IMG/VR virus record: IMGVR_UViG_3300012988_000016
Coordinates: 186,001-250,000 of that record
Source of the DNA: a virus
Strand: one strand, 5' to 3'
Length of the DNA stretch: 64,000 nucleotides
Positions 41,368 through 49,230 of this stretch are shown in pieces (the first letter of the stretch is position 1; each line of letters starts with the position of its first letter). Made by a program: the position numbers and the translations under genes. The notes under the pieces are model-generated. The model made no database searches and was not told the origin of the DNA. It saw only the letters and a list, made by a program, of their open reading frames with translations.

Positions 41368-41724
41368 ATGCACCTAAATACCATGATCGAAGAAATGACC
41401 CAAGATCTCAAGGGTCTTCGTTTCGCCTTTCCGGTTCGATGCACTATCGATACCCCCAATCCAGAAGACGCTCTAGACGATACGGTTCTTCATGCGACCT
41501 TTCGGATGGGGGAACGGATCCTAGCTGGCCTGGAAGTCATCAAGCAGGATGCCATTCAGCCGATCGATGTTGAGAAGGGTGTGACCCTCAAGGTCGTATT
41601 CTACGGCACCTGTGAGACCGTGATCATCAGTGAGGCTCGCATCGCACATCATGTGGTGGGGTTGGTGCTGGAAGTGGCCGGCTTCTTCGAAGTAGCGGTT
41701 CACGGCCGAGTTTTCGAATCATGA
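41368..41724 (+). CDS. Hypothetical protein
   Basis: 118 residues, alpha/beta with VTLKVVFYGTCETVII. No family. Stop overlaps the next start (ATGA). Confidence 0.65.
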   Translation: MHLNTMIEEMTQDLKGLRFAFPVRCTIDTPNPEDALDDTVLHATFRMGERILAGLEVIKQDAIQPIDVEKGVTLKVVFYGTCETVIISEARIAHHVVGLVLEVAGFFEVAVHGRVFES

Positions 41725-41972
41725 CCTTCGCCGAGTGGAAGACCGCCTGTATCCAGGAAGTCAGGGATCACGGCCTCAGCTTCGATGACTTGTGGGATGA
41801 CGATGACCCCTACGAGCTCTTTGAAGTGGCGGAACCGATGTTCAAGAACGGGGTTAGCCCTGCTGAGTTCATCGAAGAAGTGTTCGAGGAAGATCTGGCC
41901 CATCTGGCCGGCGTCGAACAAGAACAGGAAGATTCCTTGGAAGGGGAATTCGAATTTGAGGAGGAAGACTGA
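41721..41972 (+). CDS. Small acidic protein
   Basis: 83 residues, very acidic (DLWDDDDPYELFE and an EFEFEEED end). It could mimic DNA or bind a basic partner; this is inference from charge only. Confidence 0.65.
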   Translation: MTFAEWKTACIQEVRDHGLSFDDLWDDDDPYELFEVAEPMFKNGVSPAEFIEEVFEEDLAHLAGVEQEQEDSLEGEFEFEEED

Positions 41973-42241
41973 TGCCTCTTTACGGTCAGTACGGCGGCAA
42001 GCTCAAGATCCTCAGAGTAGCGACGGTCGAGGATTTCAGACATCTCGAAGGGGTGGACCCGATCGAAAAGGATCGCCTAAATATCGAAGCCGGCCTATAC
42101 GTGGTGATCGAATTCGACGGAAGTGCTGGCAGGGAATGCATGTATCCGAAGTCTCAGATACGGATCAAAGGGGATCCGACTGAAGTGGATCAGACCCTTC
42201 AAGCATTGAAGCGGCCTGTTCAAGGGCAGCCGAGCATCTAG
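41972..42241 (+). CDS. Hypothetical protein
   Basis: 89 residues with a strand-rich core (LYVVIEFDGSAGRECMY). Last of five coupled plus-strand genes. Its end overlaps the convergent gene by about 77 nt. Confidence 0.6.
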   Translation: MPLYGQYGGKLKILRVATVEDFRHLEGVDPIEKDRLNIEAGLYVVIEFDGSAGRECMYPKSQIRIKGDPTEVDQTLQALKRPVQGQPSI

Positions 42242-42467
42242 CGTCCTCAATAGCGCAGATTTGATCTATGACACTAGATTGACGGCGTTCCATACCTGGC
42301 ACTCCAGGGAAGTACCAATGGGTCAGGAGGAGGCCGATTGTTTTACCATCGGAGAACCGGACTTCTGCCAAGTCAGATCTGGTCTGGCTTATCCGAACTT
42401 CACAAGGTGTTCCGGCCTCATAGATCAAGTGCTTGACCCGTGTCATGTAAGGATACCAACTGCTCAT
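42165..42467 (-). CDS. Hypothetical protein
   Basis: 100 residues. VRFSDGKTIGLLLTHWY strand region and a helical end. Start is ATGA-coupled to the upstream 42464-43054 gene, which supports it in spite of the convergent overlap. Confidence 0.6.
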   Translation of the reverse strand: MSSWYPYMTRVKHLIYEAGTPCEVRISQTRSDLAEVRFSDGKTIGLLLTHWYFPGVPGMERRQSSVIDQICAIEDARCSAALEQAASMLEGSDPLQSDPL

Positions 42468-43054
42468 GCAGACCTCTCAGGTAGCAGCTCCTCAGCTCCC
42501 GCTATCCTGTACGCCACAGCCGTATTGTTGCCTCTAACTGCCGCTCCCATCGGATACGGGGAGAGGCCTCCTGGGGTAGAGATCAGTAGGCTATGGTGAT
42601 CATCGAATACGCCAATCACTTGATCGAAAGGAACGTACTTGGATAGGTAAACCGGACGATCAATGAATTTGGCCCAGTATCTCAGATTACTGGGAAGCGT
42701 GTATGCCCAGCACTTGGCCATAAAATGGTGTTCAACTGCATCTTGAACCGCTTCTAACAGGAGAGGGTTGAGAACAACGGCCACGGAGCTTTTTAGCTTC
42801 CTCCCGATCAACCCTAGACGATGGGTGGTAGGCTTTCCTGCCGCTCGAACCAAAAGTTTGGCCAACCCCTCTTGAACTTCCGACTCATCTCTGATGTCGT
42901 ATGTGATCATGATGCGGTATGAAGGCCCCGGGCATTTGCGAGTGGGCTCTATACCCCCTGCCCTCAGGACCAACCCTTGTTCTTCTGTATCGTACAACCC
43001 CGCATGATGGAAGTGGTCCGTCAGGAACAGGCCACGTAGGTCATAGTGAAACAC
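42464..43054 (-). CDS. Unknown protein, 196 aa
   Basis: Alpha/beta protein without a known family, with segments SYRIMITYDIRDESEVQE and VYLSKYVPFDQVIGVF. Start GTG, 9 nt after a GGTGTA element. Confidence 0.65.
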   Translation of the reverse strand: MFHYDLRGLFLTDHFHHAGLYDTEEQGLVLRAGGIEPTRKCPGPSYRIMITYDIRDESEVQEGLAKLLVRAAGKPTTHRLGLIGRKLKSSVAVVLNPLLLEAVQDAVEHHFMAKCWAYTLPSNLRYWAKFIDRPVYLSKYVPFDQVIGVFDDHHSLLISTPGGLSPYPMGAAVRGNNTAVAYRIAGAEELLPERSA

Positions 43055-43063
43055 TTAGGTCAA

Positions 43064-43069
43064 TACACC
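43064..43069 (-). promoter_or_regulatory. GGTGTA promoter element
   Basis: Ends 9 nt before GTG 43054, just beyond the end of the HslV-like gene. Confidence 0.6.
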
Positions 43070-43071
43070 GT

Positions 43072-43593
43072 TCAGGTGTGGATGACGTGGAAAGGGGCTC
43101 TGACACAATTGGTATGGTGCTCTGCCGCTTTCAAGGCGCTGAGGATGCGTTTCCTGGGGGACGAATACCCTTTCCGCTTCTCTGATTCGAATAACGAGCC
43201 ATTGGCTGCGTCGGCCGTCCCAATAGCGTAATAGTTGTTCCTGATCCGCCAAGGGATCCCGTCCCCCTCAGCCAAGTAGAGGGTTCCGCCTATGCCGATC
43301 AAGCAAGCCACCTCACCCACATCTTCCTTAGGTACAGATTTTTCAATGGCAGCCTTGAGGACATCGGTCAAATAGGACTTGACCCATCTATTTAGATCCG
43401 TCCCAGGAGGGTCTAGCTCTAGACGTTGCCACATCGACTCCCATGGGGTGGTGCCGCAACAACCCACAATGAGGGGTCCACATCTAAACACCTTGGGCTC
43501 CGCTTGAGTAAGAACCGCATCCTCAATCGTCACTGCCGAATCCCCACCCATCCAAACTCGGCCAGGCTCAACAATCGCAGCGATGCATGTCAT
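43072..43593 (-). CDS. HslV/proteasome-beta-like Ntn hydrolase
   Basis: 173 residues, the length of HslV. It starts MTCIAAIVEPGRVWMGGDSAV, with Thr2 in the nucleophile position and the GGDSAVT strand-turn of self-compartmentalised proteases. LIVGCCGTTP and VACLIGIGGTLY fit the following strands. No HslU partner is visible, so it may act alone, as in phage head-associated or free Ntn hydrolases. It has a true Shine-Dalgarno (GGAGG, 7 nt before ATG) and no GGTGTA element. Confidence 0.75.
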   Translation of the reverse strand: MTCIAAIVEPGRVWMGGDSAVTIEDAVLTQAEPKVFRCGPLIVGCCGTTPWESMWQRLELDPPGTDLNRWVKSYLTDVLKAAIEKSVPKEDVGEVACLIGIGGTLYLAEGDGIPWRIRNNYYAIGTADAANGSLFESEKRKGYSSPRKRILSALKAAEHHTNCVRAPFHVIHT

Positions 43594-43647
43594 GGGGAAC
43601 CTCCAATAGCTGGCCTTTCACAAGAGCAAAACGACATCCCCAATCTT

Positions 43648-43700
43648 GGTGTACTTTAAGGCTTGGATCCACTCGCTGGTTTGATTAAAGTATAGGTGTA
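43648..43700 (+). promoter_or_regulatory. Two tandem GGTGTA elements
   Basis: 43648-43653 and 43695-43700, both plus strand. The second ends only 3 nt before ATG 43704, which is too close for a leader or for the usual spacing, so the first may be the active one. Confidence 0.5.
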
Positions 43701-43703
43701 AAA

Positions 43704-44189
43704 ATGTCCCACATCCATCCTCTGCTGATCATCTATGTTGTTCTGGCGTTGGGGGCGGTATCTTGCTTCTATGCTGCAGACAGACTGTTCTTCCACGGCT
43801 TCTTTGGACCCAAGGTGAAGGTCCCTAAGAATGTGGGTCGGAAGCACTACAGCGACCTACGTATCGTCTTTCCAAGAGCGGTGTTAGACGCCAATACATT
43901 CACCCAGATGCGTCTCAGACGGGCCCGAGCAGATGTCAGAGCTCCTTCGGAAGCTCAAGAACAATGGCGACTACAGTACTCTACCGTTCCGACACAATTT
44001 GCAGTGCGGACTGGACAAGAAATTCATGACGCCATCCAGACTATGTTGGCGGCTGAGTTGGGTACGGATCAACATAGTCTGCAGACCAACCCTTCGAATC
44101 CAGAAGTGAAGGTAAAAGAACCTCCCGAACCTCCCAAATCCAAGCGTTCGGCCGACCACTTGTTGGACAATGATTGGAAGATCAAGTGA
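43704..44189 (+). CDS. Membrane-anchored protein with C-terminal tag
   Basis: 161 residues. One N-terminal transmembrane helix (about 6-27) and a long polar region; a Pro/Glu linker (KEPPEPPKSKR) leads to SKRSADHLLDNDWKIK. If the helix inserts N-out, the tag is cytosolic. Confidence 0.72.
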   Translation: MSHIHPLLIIYVVLALGAVSCFYAADRLFFHGFFGPKVKVPKNVGRKHYSDLRIVFPRAVLDANTFTQMRLRRARADVRAPSEAQEQWRLQYSTVPTQFAVRTGQEIHDAIQTMLAAELGTDQHSLQTNPSNPEVKVKEPPEPPKSKRSADHLLDNDWKIK

Positions 44190-44677
44190 CACAAGAGAAG
44201 GTTGAGCGGCCCACTTACTTTAGCCTAGAGGTATCGACTGAGGTGGCGGCAGAGGTGTGGCGTTCCCTGAAGGATTGCGTTGATGTTAGTGAAAAAGAGC
44301 AATTCCTCGATAGTTTGGCCCACATTCTCAGCTCTAAGCTGGAAGACGCTTTCGAGATTGGGGTCCTGTTGGCTAGACACAATTTCTATGTTGACGAAAA
44401 CCTGATCGTGGGCTTGGTCAATGCCGACATTTACCACACTAGGAAGAGAGTACTGTCGTGCATGTTGAGCTGGTGGGTCCACTACCACGCTCCAAAGCCT
44501 ACCCTATCGGTAGGGACATGCGTGATCTACAAGGGAGATGTCAGGGTTGTGGATCGCTACGACCTAATTCGAAATCAGAACCAAATCGTATCGATCGACT
44601 ATGATCGAGCCGTCTATGTGTGTAGTGACGGGCGTCAACTGCTTTGGGAAGACACCAGTTATCTGGTGGTTGGCTGA
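44186..44677 (+). CDS. Hypothetical protein
   Basis: 163 residues. Helical N-terminal domain and a beta-rich C-terminal part (GTCVIYKGDVRVVDRY). GTG start overlaps the upstream stop (GTGA). Confidence 0.65.
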   Translation: MTQEKVERPTYFSLEVSTEVAAEVWRSLKDCVDVSEKEQFLDSLAHILSSKLEDAFEIGVLLARHNFYVDENLIVGLVNADIYHTRKRVLSCMLSWWVHYHAPKPTLSVGTCVIYKGDVRVVDRYDLIRNQNQIVSIDYDRAVYVCSDGRQLLWEDTSYLVVG

Positions 44678-45048
44678 CCGATAGGGTCTTCCGTCAGATG
44701 ATCCCAAGCAGACCTAGGCTCAGTTGTTGGTCCGGCGATTGGAACCAATCTTGAGACCTGTAGTTGTGGGGGAGGCACGAATGGCATCCACATCCCTCTA
44801 GAGTTATCGCAGCTCAACGGTCTGAGAGGGGAGGTTGGACTGTAGATAGGTACGACTCGGCCAAAGCTAACAGCTATTGCGGTAGCACTAACCTGCATAT
44901 TGGTGAAAGAGGGGTAGGACCCCTCTTGATGGATCTGAGCCAAATGGTCCGTCAGGCTCAGAAAGGCGGCCGTCAGCCTAGTGACACTGTCGGTCAACTC
45001 CGACACCTGGGCTTCCAATACCCTGATCCGTTCTTCTTCGTGGGGCAT
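44659..45048 (-). CDS. Coiled-coil protein with C-terminal tag
   Basis: 129 residues. Coiled coil (EEERIRVLEAQVSELTDSV) then a Ser/Pro linker, ending EPRSAWDHLTEDPIGQPTTR. The TGATG-coupled start at 45048 is chosen over longer readings. Convergent overlap of 19 nt with the upstream plus gene. Confidence 0.72.
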   Translation of the reverse strand: MPHEEERIRVLEAQVSELTDSVTRLTAAFLSLTDHLAQIHQEGSYPSFTNMQVSATAIAVSFGRVVPIYSPTSPLRPLSCDNSRGMWMPFVPPPQLQVSRLVPIAGPTTEPRSAWDHLTEDPIGQPTTR

Positions 45049-45566
45049 CAGTCGTCCAAGAAACGGTCCAGCAGTTGCTTGAAAATAGACGGTTTGGAAG
45101 CTAGGCGCTTCTGTTCTTTGGCTTCCCTTAGGCGAACCCGCTTCTCGGTCTTCTCTATCTGTTGCTTGACTGCTGAGGGGTTGACGTGAGGGTCCACTCG
45201 CCAGAGTTTCCAAGCTGATTCGATCTGCACCAATACAAAGCTATCGGTCTGCATTTGACTCAGCTTCTTGAGACTCGTATGATGCAATGTTTGCCCTTGT
45301 CGAGGGTGTGGGCTATCCACCAATCGACGCTTGTACCAATAACTAGAGGAAGCGTCTAATGCGATGCTGAATTGATAGCTAGGCTCGGGTCTAAACCTCT
45401 TCCGGAAGTTAGGCCTATAGGGTTCTATCACCAAAAAGCCTTTTTCGAAGCTATCGATCAAGTGTCGAGGGATCTCCAAAACCAGCGTCTCCGAATCACG
45501 CTCAATAACGGTTCGAGGAGCTCCATATTCTGGCGGAGCTTTGGAGAGTGGGATCAGGTAGGACAT
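45048..45566 (-). CDS. Unknown protein with C-terminal tag
   Basis: 172 residues. Beta-rich start and a long basic helix (EKTEKRVRLREAKEQKR). It ends SKPSIFKQLLDRFLDD, the shared peptide at the terminus. Overlaps the upstream 58-residue gene. Confidence 0.7.
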   Translation of the reverse strand: MSYLIPLSKAPPEYGAPRTVIERDSETLVLEIPRHLIDSFEKGFLVIEPYRPNFRKRFRPEPSYQFSIALDASSSYWYKRRLVDSPHPRQGQTLHHTSLKKLSQMQTDSFVLVQIESAWKLWRVDPHVNPSAVKQQIEKTEKRVRLREAKEQKRLASKPSIFKQLLDRFLDD

Positions 45567-45730
45567 TTGGCTTTCTTGGCCCCCTCGGCCATCATCACCA
45601 AAGCGGCCTCTTCATACTGTTGACGCCGCTTTTCGGGCAGTTCTGGCCACCAATCGAAAGGATTGGGGCCGTCCGGTTGGACGTATTTGCCGTAGTTTAG
45701 TTCAATCCAGAGTTGGTGGCCAGGGGTCAT
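45554..45730 (-). CDS. Small hypothetical protein
   Basis: 58 residues read from the sequence. It starts MTPGHQLWIELNYGKYV, has NPFDWWPELPEKRRQQYEEA and ends KKAKCPT. Start 8 nt after the minus-strand GGTGTA. Confidence 0.65.
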   Translation of the reverse strand: MTPGHQLWIELNYGKYVQPDGPNPFDWWPELPEKRRQQYEEAALVMMAEGAKKAKCPT

Positions 45731-45738
45731 GCTGACAA

Positions 45739-45768
45739 TACACCAATCAAGAGGAGTTTTGTGGTGTA
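45739..45768. promoter_or_regulatory. Divergent GGTGTA promoter pair, wider
   Basis: 45739-45744 (minus, 8 nt before ATG 45730) and 45763-45768 (plus, 9 nt before ATG 45778). Confidence 0.6.
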
Positions 45769-45777
45769 TCTCCTATG

Positions 45778-46068
45778 ATGTTGCAAGTAGGTCAGCGGAT
45801 CGTCGATGGGTCAGAAGAATGGGTTGTGACGGAACTACTGAATCAGAAGAACCATACACCTAGGGTTAGGATCTTGGTCGAAAAAGCAGGTGAACATATG
45901 GCGACCTACTTGACCGTAGGGAAATCATATGTTCTTCGTCGAGGAATGCAGCTGGGAGATGAGGAACACCACGTTTGGGTCGTTCCAGCCAAGCAATGCA
46001 AGAGGACTAGCTCCCAGGTGATCTTGTACGACTTTAAGAGCGGGCCAGGTATTGAGATCGACTCCTAG
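45778..46068 (+). CDS. Hypothetical beta-rich protein
   Basis: 96 residues, alternating strands (VGQRIVDGSEEWVVTELL) like a small barrel. ATG 45778 gives the usual 9-nt spacing to GGTGTA; an ATG one codon earlier is possible. Confidence 0.65.
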   Translation: MLQVGQRIVDGSEEWVVTELLNQKNHTPRVRILVEKAGEHMATYLTVGKSYVLRRGMQLGDEEHHVWVVPAKQCKRTSSQVILYDFKSGPGIEIDS

Positions 46069-46095
46069 CAGGCATGATGCTATATAGGGTATCCA

Positions 46096-46347
46096 ATGGC
46101 TTTTTGCGATTTCTGTGAATGCCCTGCCTGTCAGAATGGGCATGAAATGCTGACCCACGCCCAAACCGAAGCCGGAACCTGGATCTGCGAAGTCTGTTAC
46201 GACTACGAGGTCTGTATGACGGCTCAGAAGAAGGCAACGGGCCGACACAACGGCCCCTGTGAGACCGCGTGCGATCATCGGCCCAAGATCACGTCTCCGT
46301 GGATCCTGTGGGTTGACCCCAACGCGCCCGCTACCCCACCATGTTGA
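46096..46347 (+). CDS. Cysteine-rich small protein
   Basis: 83 residues with ten or more Cys (FCDFCECPACQNGH, ICEVCYDYEVC, PCETACDH). Probably binds two or more zinc ions. Function unknown. Confidence 0.68.
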   Translation: MAFCDFCECPACQNGHEMLTHAQTEAGTWICEVCYDYEVCMTAQKKATGRHNGPCETACDHRPKITSPWILWVDPNAPATPPC

Positions 46348-46835
46348 CCCCCAAATTCCTCAAGCGGGCTTATGACCGTCTGCTTCGGCAGGATCAACTA
46401 GACAAGGATCCACCATCGCCAGTCAATCTAATGGATTCTCCTGTCAAGGCATTGGTACCTCCAGGATGGGTAGTCTACATCTCCGAACCCGAATACATAG
46501 GGACGTTGCCAATTCAACAACACATCCACGTAGGAACCATTGACGAAATTCAGCCTAGAATCGGAACGTCATTGGGAGAGCGGGAGTTCCAGGAACATGG
46601 CAGTATTGCTCTAAGGATTCCGACTTCTACATTCAACGAAGCCGACAACACCATCGACGGCACCTGGACCCTAGCCGTCAAGGGGACGGTTCTTGTCCGA
46701 GCCAAGCGAGGAGGGTTCTACTGGACCTCCCTGGAGAAGAGGCGAGACACTTGGTTCGTCCGTTGTGGCAGATCAAAGCTTGATGTCACCTTCTGTGATG
46801 TCCGGAAGCTGTGGGTCGTCCGAAAGTTGCCCTAA
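46341..46835 (+). CDS. Unknown protein, 164 aa
   Basis: Alpha then beta (WVVYISEPEYIGTLP, LAVKGTVLVRAKRGGFYW). No family. Overlaps the preceding gene by 7 nt. The 3' end overlaps the convergent 46773-47048 gene by 63 nt. Confidence 0.65.
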   Translation: MLTPKFLKRAYDRLLRQDQLDKDPPSPVNLMDSPVKALVPPGWVVYISEPEYIGTLPIQQHIHVGTIDEIQPRIGTSLGEREFQEHGSIALRIPTSTFNEADNTIDGTWTLAVKGTVLVRAKRGGFYWTSLEKRRDTWFVRCGRSKLDVTFCDVRKLWVVRKLP

Positions 46836-47048
46836 GGTAGGGTGTCGCTCCCGCCACTGACGTTCCAAGTCTTGACTCAGCAGATCAATCTGGAGGTCCG
46901 TCAACCACTCTGCACCACACTTGAGGCAAGTGGGGATCACCAGATCTTCGGGGATTTGATAGTTCGGCTCCCCACGATAGCTTCTAAGGCGCTCCAGCCC
47001 TTGCTTGAGGCAAAGCACATTCCCACACCCACCACACGTGCGATCCAT
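46773..47048 (-). CDS. Zinc-ribbon small protein
   Basis: 91 residues. CGGCGNV...TCLKCGAEWL zinc ribbon, then a helical acidic end. TGATG-coupled start. Confidence 0.65.
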   Translation of the reverse strand: MDRTCGGCGNVLCLKQGLERLRSYRGEPNYQIPEDLVIPTCLKCGAEWLTDLQIDLLSQDLERQWRERHPTLGQLSDDPQLPDITEGDIKL

Positions 47049-47287
47049 CAACTGACTCCAACCTGCAAAACCGGCTTGTGATTGTACCGGTAAAAGCGTT
47101 CGATGTAGCGATTCTCTGCCTCGGTAAGAGACGCCTCAACCAGCACATCGAATCTGCAGATGAAGTTGCCTACGCACGGCTGAAAGGCTGGCACTTTGCA
47201 GCAAGGACAGGGCTCCAAGGCCGTTCGATTGGTGTTGTAGGATGGGGCAGGCGGGCTGTAGGAATCTAGGATTTGGTATTGCGACAT
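47048..47287 (-). CDS. Small protein with Cys pair cluster
   Basis: 79 residues. PCPCCKVPAFQPCVGNFIC could form one zinc site; the end is helical. Start 12 nt after the minus-strand GGTGTA. Confidence 0.62.
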   Translation of the reverse strand: MSQYQILDSYSPPAPSYNTNRTALEPCPCCKVPAFQPCVGNFICRFDVLVEASLTEAENRYIERFYRYNHKPVLQVGVS

Positions 47288-47299
47288 GGCTAGCCTCAG

Positions 47300-47315
47300 T
47301 ACACCAGATGGTGTA
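47300..47315. promoter_or_regulatory. Divergent GGTGTA promoter pair
   Basis: 47300-47305 (minus, 12 nt before ATG 47287) and 47310-47315 (plus, 11 nt before ATG 47327), 4 bp apart. Confidence 0.62.
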
Positions 47316-47326
47316 AACCCCCAAGT

Positions 47327-47626
47327 ATGAACCTTCGCCTTGCGACTGAACTTCAGCTTTATTTGGATGGGTTGGTACCCTTGGATGCTCTAAGCAATGT
47401 AGCTCACGAGGTTTTGGCCCATGAGGTGGACGGAGACGCCATACCTCACCCAGATACGAACACCATTTGCCACCTGATCGCCGACTACAACAAAGGAGCG
47501 ATCACCGAGGCTTGGCTAAAGATCCAGCTGCCAGCCGTCCCAGAGATTGAGGTGGTGCGGGATACGATGCCCCACCATCAGATCCCCACCCCTCCACCAT
47601 CGTTCCCCACGGATAACGAACCATGA
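47327..47626 (+). CDS. Hypothetical protein
   Basis: 99 residues. Helical first part (LSNVAHEVLAHEVDG) and a Pro-rich tail. Stop overlaps the next start (ATGA). Confidence 0.65.
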   Translation: MNLRLATELQLYLDGLVPLDALSNVAHEVLAHEVDGDAIPHPDTNTICHLIADYNKGAITEAWLKIQLPAVPEIEVVRDTMPHHQIPTPPPSFPTDNEP

Positions 47627-47802
47627 GCCTTTCAACAGTTTTGGAACAAATCATCTGCTTCGGCCTAATCCTTTGGGTTATCGAAGCCTTCGTCCCAATG
47701 GGCGCTGGAACCAAGAGGTTACTGCAAGTAGTGGTCTCCATCTTCCTGATATTGTGGATCCTTCAAGGATTGGGGTTGGTTCACACCAACGTCAGACTAT
47801 GA
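47623..47802 (+). CDS. Small two-helix membrane protein
   Basis: 59 residues read from the sequence. Helix LEQIICFGLILWVIEAFVPM, turn GAGTKR, helix LLQVVVSIFLILWILQGLGL. Resembles widespread small Thivi_2564-type membrane proteins of unknown role. Confidence 0.7.
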   Translation: MSLSTVLEQIICFGLILWVIEAFVPMGAGTKRLLQVVVSIFLILWILQGLGLVHTNVRL

Positions 47803-48068
47803 AAGTATTGGAAAAAGGCAAACCCCCAAGTCGAAACCTTGTCTGTACGGGACGAGGTAACGGAGGGGGCGGTTGTTCGGCCAAATTGGAGGTTGAGAGG
47901 TCGGATCTGTTCCAGACAAGCCGACACAGCTATGGGGATCAATACCCTGATTACTTCATCACATTCAAATGTCCTGATTGTGGTGTTTTGACCGATATCG
48001 ACGACTTCCCTGGAGTGATAAGAGCCACGGATCTCCCTAAGCAGCGCCGTGATGACGGTGGCCTCTAA
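47799..48068 (+). CDS. Conserved zinc-ribbon-like protein
   Basis: 89 residues. CTGRGNGGGGCSAKLEV then TFKCPDCGVLTDI, a pattern I recall from many phage and bacterial small proteins. ATGA-coupled start. Confidence 0.72.
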   Translation: MKVLEKGKPPSRNLVCTGRGNGGGGCSAKLEVERSDLFQTSRHSYGDQYPDYFITFKCPDCGVLTDIDDFPGVIRATDLPKQRRDDGGL

Positions 48069-48073
48069 ATAGA

Positions 48074-48104
48074 AAAAGGATCCCAATTGGGATCCTTTTC
48101 TCGA
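48074..48104. terminator. Bidirectional terminator
   Basis: A perfect 26-bp palindrome (48074-48099, AAAAGGATCCCAA and its complement) with A-run and T-run flanks between two convergent genes. Confidence 0.9.
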
Positions 48105-48123
48105 CTTGCTAGAGATATTTGGT

Positions 48124-49116
48124 TCAGAATGCTGAGCTCTGGATTACCCAGAAATCGCTAGCCAGTTTGGTGTTTTTGAGATAATCGTAACTCACCCAGT
48201 AGTAGCCAGCCAAGCCCCAAGCTGATCCCCAGCTGTTACGAACCAAGAATGCGCCCTTGGAAGCTGAATTGAACGGGTTAACCATTTGGTCGTCATACCC
48301 GACCAAGCATTGAGCGTGACCGCCCTGCAGAGTTTCTGACTTGCCTGGGATGTTCAGGAAGCCGTTCTTGGCCATATCAGCCGACATGAAGTAGCTGTAG
48401 ACCTGGAAGCCGTAGCCAACCAAATAGCCGGCAGCTAGTGTGGCTTTCATGGTCGCCAAGTCACCATCTGCGATCGAATGATACGATGTGACCTTGTGCG
48501 TCAGAGCTGTGGTCCACAAGGCAGCTGGCGGGTTGGTGGCGAACTTCGAGATATTGTACGGCCATGAGGCTTCATCCACCACACCGTATTGAGCCGCAGC
48601 TTTGACGGTATCGCGGATGGTAGCTCCGGAATCCTCAGAGACGGTCCCCTCGATCTTCCGCGTGGCGTAGTACTCAAACAACCGGCTTACTTGCACCAAC
48701 TTGGCTGGCGTCGGAGTTGGGGAGGGTGATGGGGTTGGAGCTGGAGTGGGAGCTGAGGTGGTCTTGATGGTAGTGGTGAAGGTAATGGTGCCATCAGCCG
48801 CTACTGAGACGTTCGAAACACTGACATTGGCTGTGGCGGCACCCAACTGAGCCAACGAAGTTTTGGCCAACCCACGGTTCTCATTGGCTTCCACCATACC
48901 AGCCAACATGTTGGCCGTACAGCTGCCTAGGTCGCCCTGATCTTCAACTGGACTACAGATGGAACGCAAGTCTACCGAGGCGGGAGCGGCACCAAACACT
49001 CCTGAGGGTAGTTTGAGGCGATAGTCTTCATCTCGGGTGTCGGTAGGCTGTTTCTTCCAACCACCTAGGTGAACCTGGCGTGGCGAACCATTCGCATGAT
49101 GAGCTGTCTTGAGCAT
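48124..49116 (-). CDS. Papain-family (C1) cysteine protease
   Basis: 330 residues. Catalytic Cys in VEDQGDLGSCTANMLAG (about residue 66), His in GGHAQCLVGYDD and Asn in VRNSWGSAWG. An inserted segment (about 92-136) with Thr/Val strands and a PTPAPTPSPSPTPTP linker splits the domain. No signal peptide, so it acts in the cytosol or is packaged or released at lysis. Its ribosome site lies in a perfect hairpin, pointing to translational control. Confidence 0.9.
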   Translation of the reverse strand: MLKTAHHANGSPRQVHLGGWKKQPTDTRDEDYRLKLPSGVFGAAPASVDLRSICSPVEDQGDLGSCTANMLAGMVEANENRGLAKTSLAQLGAATANVSVSNVSVAADGTITFTTTIKTTSAPTPAPTPSPSPTPTPAKLVQVSRLFEYYATRKIEGTVSEDSGATIRDTVKAAAQYGVVDEASWPYNISKFATNPPAALWTTALTHKVTSYHSIADGDLATMKATLAAGYLVGYGFQVYSYFMSADMAKNGFLNIPGKSETLQGGHAQCLVGYDDQMVNPFNSASKGAFLVRNSWGSAWGLAGYYWVSYDYLKNTKLASDFWVIQSSAF

Positions 49117-49117
49117 A

Positions 49118-49145
49118 TTTGATTCCTCCGCTAAGAGGAATCAAA
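49118..49145 (-). promoter_or_regulatory. Hairpin sequestering the protease ribosome site
   Basis: On the minus-strand mRNA, TTTGATTCCTC, loop TTAGCG, GAGGAATCAAA form a perfect 11-bp stem. The 3' arm contains the Shine-Dalgarno GAGGA, 7-8 nt before ATG 49116. Could be an RNA thermometer-like or protein-bound translational operator. Confidence 0.7.
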
Positions 49146-49230
49146 CAAGAACAAGTTACGGGTCAAAAAGGGCCAAAAGGCGCCATAAACCACACATTTG
49201 GAAACAATTGGTTAACGTCTAGTTAACGAA

